Below are positions 1-9,830 of a stretch of DNA of 64,000 nt, in pieces. The position numbers and the translations under genes were made by a program. Numbering within the stretch: the first letter of the stretch is position 1; each line of letters opens with the position of its first letter. Source of the stretch: Sclerotiophoma versabilis (Eukaryota > Ascomycota > Dothideomycetes > Pleosporales > Didymellaceae); NCBI GenBank assembly GCA_012274445.1, contig JAAROD010000015.1, forward strand, positions 2,480,001-2,544,000, written 5' to 3'. Below the pieces are notes generated by a model. The model made no database searches. It saw only the letters and a list, made by a program, of their open reading frames with translations, and was not told the origin of the DNA.

Positions 1-230
1 AAGGTTGGATGTGAAATTTGGCCATGATCTTCTGCGACACTTTGGGACCGATACCAAAGAAGCTCTCAAGCGAGCGCTGCAGGGGCGTTAGATTCGCGAT
101 GCGCTCGATGCGGCGAGCGGAGGTGTTGCACATACTTTGACGAGCGTCGCCTCCGTGAAACTGAAACCGTTGATAAACACCTAAACACTGTCAGCGCATC
201 CTCCTAATCCTCCCATTGCATACATACCAT
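1..230 (-). CDS. SWS2: Mitochondrial ribosomal protein uS13m (partial, runs off the window)
   Basis: Small-subunit mitoribosomal protein of the S13 family, which sits at the head of the 30S-like subunit. I read three exons on the minus strand: 230-228 (only the ATG), 180-136 and 76 to the window edge. Introns are 227-181 (GTATGT...GCTGACAG...TTTAG) and 135-77 (GTATGT...CTAAC...CTGCAG). Spliced, the protein begins MVFINGFSFTEATLVK and continues RSLESFFGIGPKVSQKIM, which fits the fungal family start (MVF, then the helix before FxGIGxxxAxKI). Without the 47-nt first intron the frame is closed by a TAG just before GTG TTT ATC, so a start codon alone in its exon is the simplest solution. The 3' end lies outside the window. 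Family call is from memory of the S13 motif; the exon structure is inferred. Confidence 0.75.
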
Positions 231-481
231 GGCGCCAGCAATCCTCAGGCAGCTATTTGCGTGGTGTTGAGGATCTGTAACCGTATCTGCGCGAGGATCG
301 CGAATCTCGAATGTTGCGCGGGTACACTCCGGCAGAGGTGCGACCGCCCCAGCGTGGTTTCACGCTAAATGGCCAAGGACCACGTCTCGGAAACAAAGAG
401 AGCACCTCCATCGATCCAGGGACTCGACACCTACTTAACCCCGCAACCTCGTCTCCTTGCAGAAGAGACATACCAGGCATC

Positions 482-1653
482 ATGATTTCCCTTCAGAGAC
501 TCCTCGTCTCGGCGCTTCTGATCCTCTCGGTCACCTTTGTCTTCTTTGCTCAGTCCGCTGAGGCCACTAAGGGACCTAAGATCACTCACAAGGTATGTTG
601 TGGCTTCAATTTTATGCTTCAGGAAGTCTGGTGGCTACATAGTACTTTTTACATGTCAATTGGCATAGTACAGCGTGCTGTGTTGGCCACAATGCATCGA
701 TTGCACTCCTTGAACAGCGAAATAGCTCTCCTAAAGAACACAAGCTAACGACACCAGGTCTACTTCGACATCACTCACGGCGATGAAGAACTCGGCCGCA
801 TCGTGATTGGCCTTTACGGCAAGACCGTCCCCAAGACCGCCGAGAACTTCCGTGCCCTTGCTACTGGCGAGAAGGGCTTCGGCTACGAGGGCTCCACCTT
901 CCACCGCGTTATCAAGGACTTTATGATTCAGGGTGGTGATTTCACTCGCGGAGATGCAAGCATACCATAGTTATCGTTATGGAGCAGCCAACTAACGGTT
1001 TGCAGGGCACTGGCGGCAAGTCCATCTACGGCGCCAAGTTCCCTGATGAGAACTTCAAGCTCAAGCACACCCGCAAGGGTCTTTTGAGCATGGCCAACAG
1101 CGGCAAGGACACCAACGGCTCCCAGTTCTTCATCACTACCGTTATCACCAGCTGGCTCGATGGCCGCCACGTTGTCTTCGGTGAGGTCCTCGAGGGCTAC
1201 GAGGTCGTTGACAAGATCGAGAATGTCCCTAAGGGATCTGGCGACAAGCCCGTCAAGACAGTCAAGATTGCCAAGAGCGGAGTGCTCGAGGTGCCAGCGG
1301 AAGGTATTCACGCGGAACTCTAAGCCAGCAACGTAGCTGGCAACGTGCAGGAGAGCTGCTGATATTTCCTTGTTCAAGATTTGTACGGCATCGCAGGCGA
1401 TGATGGCACCGAACTCGATGTCACCGCAGACCAAACCACCGGCGCCGTCGATGTCGCAGCCACTCCTGCCACCAGCCTGGGTAGCAAGGTCCCCATCCCC
1501 GCCATTCCTGGTTCCGCAATTATGGAGGAGGGTCTGTCTTGGGGCCAGAAGCTTTTCTTCATCGGCGCTATTGTCGCTGTTTGTGTTCTTTTTTTACGCT
1601 CGCGCGGAGGTCCCAGTACCTCCGGTGGGTTTAAGCAGAAGAGCATGGCGTAG
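482..1653 (+). CDS. cypB: Peptidyl-prolyl cis-trans isomerase B (ER cyclophilin), two candidate C-termini
   Basis: Secretory-pathway cyclophilin that catalyses proline isomerisation during protein folding. The start at 482 gives a signal peptide (MISLQRLLVSALLILSVTF...AEA). Exons are 482-592, 758-955, 1006-1303 and 1379-1653. The cyclophilin fold is complete, with FHRVIKDFMIQGGDF carrying the catalytic Arg, then MANSGKDTNGSQFFIT and the WLDGRHVVFGEV core. Intron 2 (956-1005) starts with GC rather than GT and has ACTAAC. The last intron (1304-1378, GTATTC...CTGAT...TTCAAG) is optional: if it is kept, the frame ends at 1323 with HAEL, an ER-retrieval-like tail, giving 208 residues; if removed, the protein gains about 90 residues ending in a membrane helix (LFFIGAIVAVCVLFL) and totals 293 residues. 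Codon use in 1379-1653 looks fully coding. Family identity is secure; the two isoforms are inferred. Confidence 0.92.
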
Positions 1654-2442
1654 ATGAGATATGACGAAATGAAAGTGTGGTCATTATTAGACATCTCAAA
1701 GGTGTTACCACGGTGTGAATCTTTGCTGAAGCCGCGCGGATGTACGATTCAAACATCAAGTATATATAATTTTGAACGCGCCGTGGACCCTCATGTTCGA
1801 TGGCGAATGCAAGCACGTGCTTGCTTGATGCGGTAGCGTAGGTCTGGCGAACGTGCGTGTGCGAGCGCGGAACCGTGGATCAAGTCACTGCAAGTGATGG
1901 CCCCGCCGCAAACTGTCCGCAGTACGATGACTAAAATGTCTGACAACGTCTTCTTTCGCTGCAAGCCGGAGCGACAGGTTGAGCAGCCAGTGACATAGCG
2001 TGCCTGTGACGTTCACCGCCCATTTTCACCGACAAGATTGCCACTTGGTGAGAGGCGAGCGCTCTAGCGGGCTTAGCGCAGCCGCCTCGTTCAGGGCTTT
2101 CAAATTTATCAGTGCTGGCGTCCCTCCTTCCCCAACCCTCCACAAACAACAACTTGTGTGTATTGCACGAATTTCAACAGCACAGTTTCTGTGAAGTCCC
2201 TCTTTTGGTCTTCACTCTCATTTCATTCTCGTTTTTCAGGACTGAGGCGTTACCTCGTTCCTGCTCAGCGAGTTTCAGGCGCGTTTCTGCCTACGAGTCT
2301 ACACGTTCGTCACCCAGACCTTCATCAGTTTTTGTCTGTCGCTCACTGCCGAGCCAGTCGAAAAGTCCTACTTCTCGTAATTTGCGACATTTCACGACGA
2401 CATCGAGTCCGATAAGCGATTACCGTAATCCCATCCATCACC
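1654..2442. other. Intergenic, promoter and 5' leader of DED1
   Basis: Between cypB and DED1. From about 2100 the sequence becomes pyrimidine- and CAA-rich, as expected of a long helicase leader. I see no coding frame with convincing codon use and no RNA gene. Confidence 0.5.
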
Positions 2443-4623
2443 ATGGCTGAACAACTCGACATGGGTCGTCTCAATCTGAACGACTCCCAGCACGCTCCTC
2501 AGCAGAACGGCTTCGGTCACCAGGAGCGCTCTGCCTACATTCCCCCTCACCTCCGTGGTCGCCCCGGCGGCGCCCCTCCTATGAATGGTCCTCCTCCCAT
2601 GAACGGCGGTCCCGGCCCTGGCGGCAACGCTTGGGGCCCTGGTCCTGCCCCTCAGCAGGGCGGGTACGATGATACAGCTTCTCCAGAGAAGAGACATTCG
2701 CTAACAGATCCTAGTCGCGGTTATGGCGGTCCCCCACCAATGAACGGCGGCGGCGGCGGCGGCGGCAACTGGGCTAGCGCTCCCAACTTCACTCCTCGAC
2801 AAGGTAGAGATGCCCCTAACGGTGCAGGCTGGGGTGCCACACAACCCAGCAAATTTGATCCAAATGCTTACGGCAAACCAGGTGGAGGCGGCGGTGGTGC
2901 TCCCCGTGGCTCTGGTGATGGACAGTGGAAGGACGGCAAGCACGTCCCCGGTCCTCCCAACCCCCGTGTTGAGCGCGAACTATACGGTGTCCCCAACGAC
3001 CCCTCGAAGCAGCAGACCGGTATCAACTTCGAGAAGTACGATGACATTCCCGTCGAGGCCTCCGGCCAGGGTGTCCCCGAGCCCGTTACTCGATTCACGA
3101 ACCCTCCTCTCGACGAGCACCTACTGAGCAATATCGAGCTCTCCGGCTACAAGGTCCCCACTCCCGTCCAGAAATACTCCATTCCCATCGTCATGGGTGG
3201 TCGTGACTTGATGGCTTGTGCCCAGACAGGTTCTGGTAAGACTGGTGGTTTCTTGTTCCCCATTCTCGCCCAGGCGTTCAAGACTGGACCCGTCGCTGCT
3301 CCCGCTACACAGAACGGTGGCTACGGATACGGCCGTCAGCGCAAGGCTTACCCCACTTCTTTGATTCTGGCTCCCACCCGTGAGTTGGTCTCCCAGATCT
3401 TCGACGAGGCACGCAAGTTTGCCTACCGCTCTTGGGTCCGTCCTTGCGTCGTCTACGGTGGTGCCGATATTGGCTCTCAGCTTCGCCAGATCGAGCGCGG
3501 CTGTGACCTTCTTGTTGCTACTCCCGGTCGTCTCGTCGATTTGATCGAGCGTGGCCGCATTTCTCTTCAGAACATCAAGTACCTTGTTCTTGACGAGGCT
3601 GACCGCATGCTGGACATGGGTTTCGAGCCTCAGATCCGTCGCATTGTTGAGGGCGAGGATATGCCCTCGGTTGCTGACCGTCAGACACTCATGTTTTCGG
3701 CCACCTTCCCCCGCGACATTCAGATGCTTGCCCGCGACTTCCTGAAGGACTACATCTTCCTTTCGGTCGGTCGTGTTGGTTCCACTTCTGAGAACATTAC
3801 ACAGAAGATCGAGTACGTTGAGGACGGCGACAAGCGCTCTGTTCTCCTCGATATCCTCCACACCCACGGTGCTGGTCTGTCACTGATTTTCGTCGAGACT
3901 AAGCGCATGGCCGACTCGCTCTCCGACTTCCTGATCAACCAGGGTTTCCCTGCCACATCCATTCACGGTGACCGCACTCAGCGTGAGCGTGAGAAGGCTC
4001 TTGAGATGTTCCGTTCTGGACGCTGTCCCATTCTTGTAGCCACCGCTGTCGCAGCCCGTGGTCTTGAGTAAGTCCTCCAATCCCTTGAAGTCTGCATTGT
4101 CGTACTGACGATTTTTAGCATTCCCAACGTCACGCACGTGATCAACTACGATCTTCCCACAGACATTGACGACTACGTGCACCGCATCGGTCGTACTGGT
4201 CGTGCGGGAAACACTGGTATTGCGACGGCTTTCTTCAACCGTGGCAACCGTGGAGTTGTTCGCGACCTTCTTGACCTGCTCAAGGAGGCCAACCAGGAAG
4301 TTCCTCAGTTCCTCGAGTCGATCGCTCGTGAGGGCTCTGGCTTCGGTGGCGGCGGCGGCCGTGGAGGCCGTGGAGGTGGTCGCGGCCGTGGCAGCACTGC
4401 TACTCGTGACGTTCGTCGCATGGGCGGCGGCGGCGGCGGCTTCGGTGGCAACGCCGGTGGCTGGGGAGGTGCTCCTCAGGGTGGTTATGGAGGCGGCTAC
4501 GGTGGTGGTGGTGGAGCTGCTCCCAGCTTCGGCGGCCCCCCACCTCCCATGAGCGGGGGCGGCGGCTTTGGCGGTGGTGGTTACGGTAACCCCTCCGGCC
4601 CTGGTGGCAACTCTTGGTGGTAA
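2443..4623 (+). CDS. DED1: ATP-dependent DEAD-box RNA helicase Ded1/DDX3
   Basis: Cytoplasmic helicase that unwinds leaders during translation initiation. The N-terminus carries the eIF4E-binding-like segment SAYIPPHLRGRPGG and Gly/Pro-rich runs. The helicase core follows in order: Q motif (PTPVQKYSIPI), AQTGSGKT, PTRELVSQ, TPGRL, DEAD, SAT, ARGLD and HRIGRTGR. The tail is RGG/GGF-rich and ends with NSWW. One clear intron at 4068-4118 (GTAAGT...ACTGAC...TTTTTAG) splits the Asp codon of ARGLD. A second, 2664-2714, has a GTACGA donor, GCTAACA branch and CCTAG acceptor; it is 51 nt, in frame and stop-free, and removal gives QGGRGYGG. With both removed the protein is 692 residues. Start 2443 is in a CACCATGG context. 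Identity is very secure; use of the first intron is inferred. Confidence 0.97.
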
Positions 4624-5886
4624 ATCTGCCATTCCTCGCCGCACGACGATGCCTCTCTAGGACCGATTTGATACCCTGGACTGTCGTGCCGCAACAACAG
4701 GCAATGCGTTTTGCGATTTTCTTTATTGTTTCGAGCATCTCCTTGCGAGTCCTTCTCGGTTACTTCGGAACGACACGGATTCCGGAATCTCATACCCCAA
4801 CCAGCATATAGACAGCGAGTGTTTACTGCGGATCTGCCTATTTTCGAGCTTCGCTGCATTACGATACCCTTCGACGACAGTGCGTCGAGCTCGAGCATAG
4901 ATGGCAGAGCCATCCGCCTTCCCTCTGAAGGCATGCATTACGAACATTTATGTCTCCGCTCTTCTTGCAAAGCATGCTGCTTGGGGAGCCATAGATCTCG
5001 TTTTCCGGATATTCCATGCCGGCGACTTGTTTTGTCATTTCATACGGAAAAGCGGTTCCTTTCCCTGGTCATACCCCCCGGCGACACTTCTTCGTCGTCC
5101 CCGTCGTACAGCTCTCAAAGATGGAGAGCATCACGCGACATATCTTGACGATGAAAAAGTTTTGCTGGTTAGTCTCGCACATAGATGGCGTTCTCGAGGG
5201 TCAACTACCCTTTTCTAATGAGCCTTTACGACAGAAGGCTTGAGCGAAGGAAATACCCCTGGATCTGTGGTGACGGTCATGACTTGGGCAAGGGAATCAC
5301 CTAAAAGCACAGTTTTGAGCAGATGATTAGCTAGATAGATAGACTACCACAGGCCGAGACTCGCTTGGCTTGTGAATGTATGTTGATTGTTCAGAAATAC
5401 TCCTATGCTGTGAATAGTTCCCTGCGAAGCTACGAATGCTTCGATCAAAGTGCTCCCCTTCCGACCTCGATATTTCACTGCAGCATGACGAGCACGCACT
5501 TGAAAGATGTGTTTGAACTGGATGCAACCCAGATGCACGCTTCGAACAGGCGAATGCACCAACTTAGCAGGTGATGTCGCGTTGTGTTGTGGTTGTCGAG
5601 GATGCAATCACTAAGTTCTAGGCCGCACGTCATAGGTCGACCCATCTGGGGCGTTCGTGATGCTCCCGCACATGGGTCGGCTTATTCGAGGGATCTCTTA
5701 GCGCAAGAAGCTTTGGCTCGTGTCGACTGTCCCAGGCTCCTCAACGTTTCCAACCCATGGCCCTGCGATTCACTCTAATTAAATCGGATACTTGTGACTG
5801 AGAACTGGGAAGCTGCAACCTGCGACGCGACTTGTCCTTGCCTCTTTCGAAACCTTGCACGACCAACTGCGATTGCGACCGCAGCC
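4624..5886. other. Intergenic between DED1 and the INO80 subunit gene
   Basis: About 1.26 kb holding the 3' end of the DED1 transcript and the promoter of the next gene. Short open frames occur on both strands but none has a recognisable motif, consistent codon bias or splice signals. I see nothing else here. Confidence 0.5.
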
Positions 5887-8294
5887 ATGGAACCGAGCGC
5901 GCCGCCTCCAGAGCCCGACTCCAGGAACAGCTTGCGACACATTCTCGCAGCAGACCCCAGCATGGACGACACAAAGCTTTCGCCATCGCAGGCGAACACA
6001 CCCGTCCCCGATGACAGCGAAGCTGCAGCGCCGTCGCAAGACGGCTCCAAGACAGCGACCGACCCTGATGCCATGCCACACTACACAGCGACCACTACCA
6101 CAACACGGCGCAATGCGAATGGCAGCGTATCATCTGTCTACAGCGGCAACAAGATCAAGCATCTGAAGAAGGATGATGGCATACCGCTATGGCGTAAAGA
6201 CATCCAGTACGACTTCCTGAAGCTCGTCTTTGAGGATGACACGCGCGCATTCACGAAGCAGTCGGACAAGACTGGCGGCCATACTTTCGCAGACATCTAT
6301 CTTGATGCCATGGCAAAGAGCAGCAAGTGCAGCAAGATATTGAAGGACAAGTTACTGACCGAGCGTCCGGCTGCCATCAACATGGCTATGGTCTGCTTGC
6401 TGGTTAACGTGGGACGCATGAACACCACACTGAACTGTGAGATACAAGCGCTGCAGATGCTTTGCATAAACTAATCTCAATCAGTCTTCCCCGAGATGCG
6501 AGCGCAGTTACGAACCTACCACTCGATACCCTCCCTACAAGCCCACCAAGACCCAAACGCCTACAAGCAGCTGCAGGACGCGCCACGATTAAAGTCGATC
6601 CTCAAAGGCGCGACTGAAGATCAGGAGCAGCCTAGCACGATTGAAGAGATCATGGCGGCGCCTGTGCCGCGAACGAACCCTGTCAACCTGATCTTCGTCC
6701 TGTCTCAATACGCGCCCAAGATCTCAGAATTGCACTTCTTCCCACCACGCGATTTCTTCGACCTCGTCATGCGATCGAACCTGAGCAGCAGAAGCAGGGC
6801 GACCGCATTTCTATGGCTTATGTGGTGGTATCTTGAGAGCGACTTCTCCAAGAAGGCTGCGGAGGAGAACCCCTTTGGCCCAGGACAATACGGGCCAGCT
6901 GATGACCCAGCAACGGCAGAATTCCCCATCAAGTGCCCAGCGTTCGACTTCTTGACCCCTGAACAGGAGCTAGCAGAGAACGTGGATACGATCGATGAGA
7001 AGAACTTTGGCGAAATCAAGCGCAAGGAGAGGATAGCTATACTGGCAAGTGATATGGCTCCTGTTGTCACGGGACCAAAGCGCACAAACAAGAAAGGTAA
7101 GTGGAACTTTGATCTTGCTCATACTGAATGTCTTCTAGCATATGTATGAAGTTCACAACCTCCCTCCAAAACGTTTGAAATTTCCTGTTCTTCTCACGGC
7201 ACCAAACACAGACTCGACCCTGACTCTTTTGCCAGTATTCAACCAGAACCCTGTCTTTTCGGTCGTAGCAGACGATGGTGCTTCAACACCTGGTAGAGAT
7301 AGGCAGTCCACGCCAAACGGTATGTCCTAACCAAATGAAACTCTCGCTCTATAGCATTACTAACGTGACAGGATCTGTCAAAAGTCGCGGAAAGTTAGGG
7401 AAGTCGATCGTTGAGCGAGACTATCCGTCAGATACAGACCGCACACGATCAGCTTCACCGCCTGCCAAAGCTACACCAAATATGCGGATAAACACGCTTC
7501 TCAATGACGATGCGCCAATGTCTACACCAGCGCCTAGCAAAGGTTCTGGTCGCGGCAGCTGGTCGCGTGCTAAAAACGGCACAGGAGGGCCACGCAGCTT
7601 CCGCTCAAGGCTCGATGCAAACGCTTCTCAAGATGGCCAATCACCCTCTGGCAATGCACCCACCTTCTCCGGACCGCATGGCTTCTATCTTCCCCTGAAC
7701 GGTTCAGATCCTGCACACAAGCGCACACGTCCCCTTACGCAACACCAACTAGCCGTTGAGCAGTACCGTCGCCGGCGTGTTGATGTGATTCTCGATCGTG
7801 GCCTACGTGTTGAATATAAGGCTGCCGCAAAGCGCCGCCGCCGGGCAAATCCTTTCATGCGCGCCTGGATTCGCTGCAAAGGCATGGCAGATGGCTATGA
7901 CACCGACGAGGAGAACAACAGTCCTGTCCCTAACCCTCAAGAGGACCACGGCACCAATACCCCACCGCCCATGCCTGCCGGCCTTGTGCCTCTGGACTTT
8001 GGAGGTGAAGTCAACGATCACGGCGAAGAGAGCTACTATCGTGCCAAGATGCTGAGTAGAGCATTGCGCCGTCTTGACCGCTGGGAGAACGGCAAGAGCG
8101 GAGCCAGCTCGAGAACGAAGGGGCAACGTTATGGAGAGGACATGGAGGAGAGAACTGAAGATGAGGATGAGGATATGATGGACGCTGAAGAGGATAGGAG
8201 GGACGAGATGGACTCGGATGAGGAAGACGAGGACATGGAACGGTACGATCCAAATCCCAACACGCTGCCACCGCTACCAAGAGTTGGCGTTTAG
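5887..8294 (+). CDS. IES1: INO80 chromatin-remodelling complex subunit 1 (Ies1-like)
   Basis: Nuclear subunit of the INO80 remodeller. Exons are 5887-6436, 6485-7096, 7152-7319 and 7372-8294, giving 750 residues. The conserved block runs from IPLWRKDIQYDFLKLVFED through FADIYLDAMAKSSKCSKILK and AMVCLLVNVGRMNTTLNFF to HQDPNAYKQLQDAPRLKSIL, which I recognise as the Ino-eighty-subunit-1 domain. A Lys/Arg-rich segment and a very acidic tail (EERTEDEDEDMMDAEEDRRD) follow, as in chromatin proteins. Introns 1 and 3 are clear. The end of intron 2 is uncertain: the acceptor that keeps the frame is TATGAAG at 7151, while the prettier TTCTAG at 7138 would run into TGA. ATG 5887 has a strong context (GCAGCCATGG); an in-frame ATG at 5794 is possible but less likely. 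Confidence 0.88.
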
Positions 8295-8569
8295 GGTCTG
8301 CCTCGAATTTCAAGATAAGCATTGGCGTTAGGACTACAGGTACTAAGGGCTGTTTATTGGGTGTATGTCTAGCTGCACTATTGCAATCGACTAAACAGCT
8401 GTAACATCAGTGGTAAGCAGTTAGGGCCGGTGCATATTTATAATGATACCTGAGCTTCAGGCATAGTTGAAAGGACATCTCGTGTTCAGATTCTCATGTG
8501 CATTGCCGTGTACAGTAGTACCTCCCTCGGGCTATGCGTAGCTCAAATCTCACAAGTGTGCGGGCCCAA

Positions 8570-9830
8570 GGACTCTCCACTTACACCACAGAGACCCAGA
8601 GCTTATCACGATCTGTCTTAGCATTGCAGGAGGCGAGATTCATCTCTATTGCAATTCCGAACCGGTTACTGTGTTCGACTTGGCCCGCACCAATCCCGTT
8701 GTTGCTTATTTTGGCTGACCGCTCACAACAGAACCTTCAACCACGTCAATGAGCATGATGACCTGAAAGCCCAACTTGGTCGCCGAAAAGATCAAAACCT
8801 CAAGTCCTTGGCCCTCCAGCCCCTCAGCCCTTCAGCCATCCAGCTTTCCCAGTTTCACATGGCTCAAAGCAACGAGAGAAAGGAGCCATGCAGGCCGACG
8901 CCCAAGCTTCATGCGAGACGTTTACAAGCAAGCCGGACAAGCCTTGGTGTGCTTCTCGACATCAAAAGGTAGCCAAAAGGGCATGGGATAGCTCACTGAG
9001 CTAGCTGTCGACTTTCCCGCTCTCGACAGCGATCTTGAGTCGTATAAAGAAAGATGTCAACATATTTATAAAGTAAGCAGCGACCACGTTCGCAAAGATG
9101 CAGATGAAGCTCCGCTGGATCGATACCATTTCTGTCGTCTCATATCGTACATGTGGACTCGTCTTTCTGAGGAGAAATCCACACACGGCTGGCCAGCCTT
9201 CTATAATATTGCTGGAAGTTCCTGGTGGAGCAGAGCGTAGATATTCCAAGAGTTTCTGGTGGCCCCCAAGTTACAGCTGCTGTACAGCTGAGGTTCTGTG
9301 TCCTGGACTAGTGTAGTTCCGCTCTTTAGGGTGCTGTTGAATATGCACCATCACCTACACATGTACTTCTTCAAGTTGAAACCGGATTCGTGCTCAGCTC
9401 GATAGTGTCACACACGGTCACGTGGATCTCATTAAAACTGAGATACAAACGTGCGGGTATCAGTCAGATATGGACACGGTCGATTTCATGGTTGCCAGTA
9501 AGGTTGATTGGACGAGACAAATGAGGATTAGGGATTTCCTCACGCACGCTCCATACTGCAACACAGCTGATTTGCGAGATAGATTGTGTGCCGTTATCGG
9601 TCTAGAATATCCAGGATATGATATTGTCCCTGACTATCCCTTATCCCTCAACCAGGTCCTGCTGGGGATGACCCGAGGATCATCGAATGTGAAGACAGTC
9701 TCGACATTTGGACAAATCCAGCTATACCACGAAAAAGCACTCTATTCAATCTCCCATTGTGGGTCATTGTTTGGACCCAAAAAGGACTTGGCACGGTCGA
9801 AACAATGACCTCGGCTCAAAAGGCTTCAAA
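8570..9830 (+). pseudogene. Decayed HET-domain (heterokaryon incompatibility) gene
   Basis: HET proteins trigger non-self cell death in filamentous fungi; this copy is broken. Pieces of the domain appear in order but in shifting frames: a strand like EIHLYCNSEPVTV near 8640-8680, FMRDVYKQAGQALVCF at about 8910-8960, then SSWWSRA-stop-IFQEFLVAPKLQLLYS at 9217-9288, matching the family pattern WxxRxWxxQExxxA. The frame changes before DLRDRLCAVIGLEYPGYDIVPDYPLS at about 9570-9650, the usual (D)xRDxxfALlGL block. Stops lie at 8989, 9238, 9289 and 9403; the one at 9238 is exactly where the family has Trp (TGG to TAG). A possible 3' piece continues to about 10078. The HET assignment is confident for the middle blocks; both ends are approximate. 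Confidence 0.72.

Noticed and set aside
928..1434. Long minus-strand open frame antisense to cyclophilin B
   Set aside because: It is a mirror of the strongly biased cyclophilin codons; no motif, no start context, and the plus strand is certain.
3121..3867. 248-codon minus-strand frame under DED1
   Set aside because: Antisense shadow of the helicase core, whose motifs are unmistakable on the plus strand.
4711..5148. 145-codon plus-strand frame downstream of DED1
   Set aside because: Ser/Arg-rich random-like composition, no start context, no family; likely 3' UTR.
7097..7151. Idea that the INO80 subunit gene is frame-broken at intron 2
   Set aside because: An acceptor at 7151 restores one long frame of 750 codons; a break is not required, although the acceptor is weaker.
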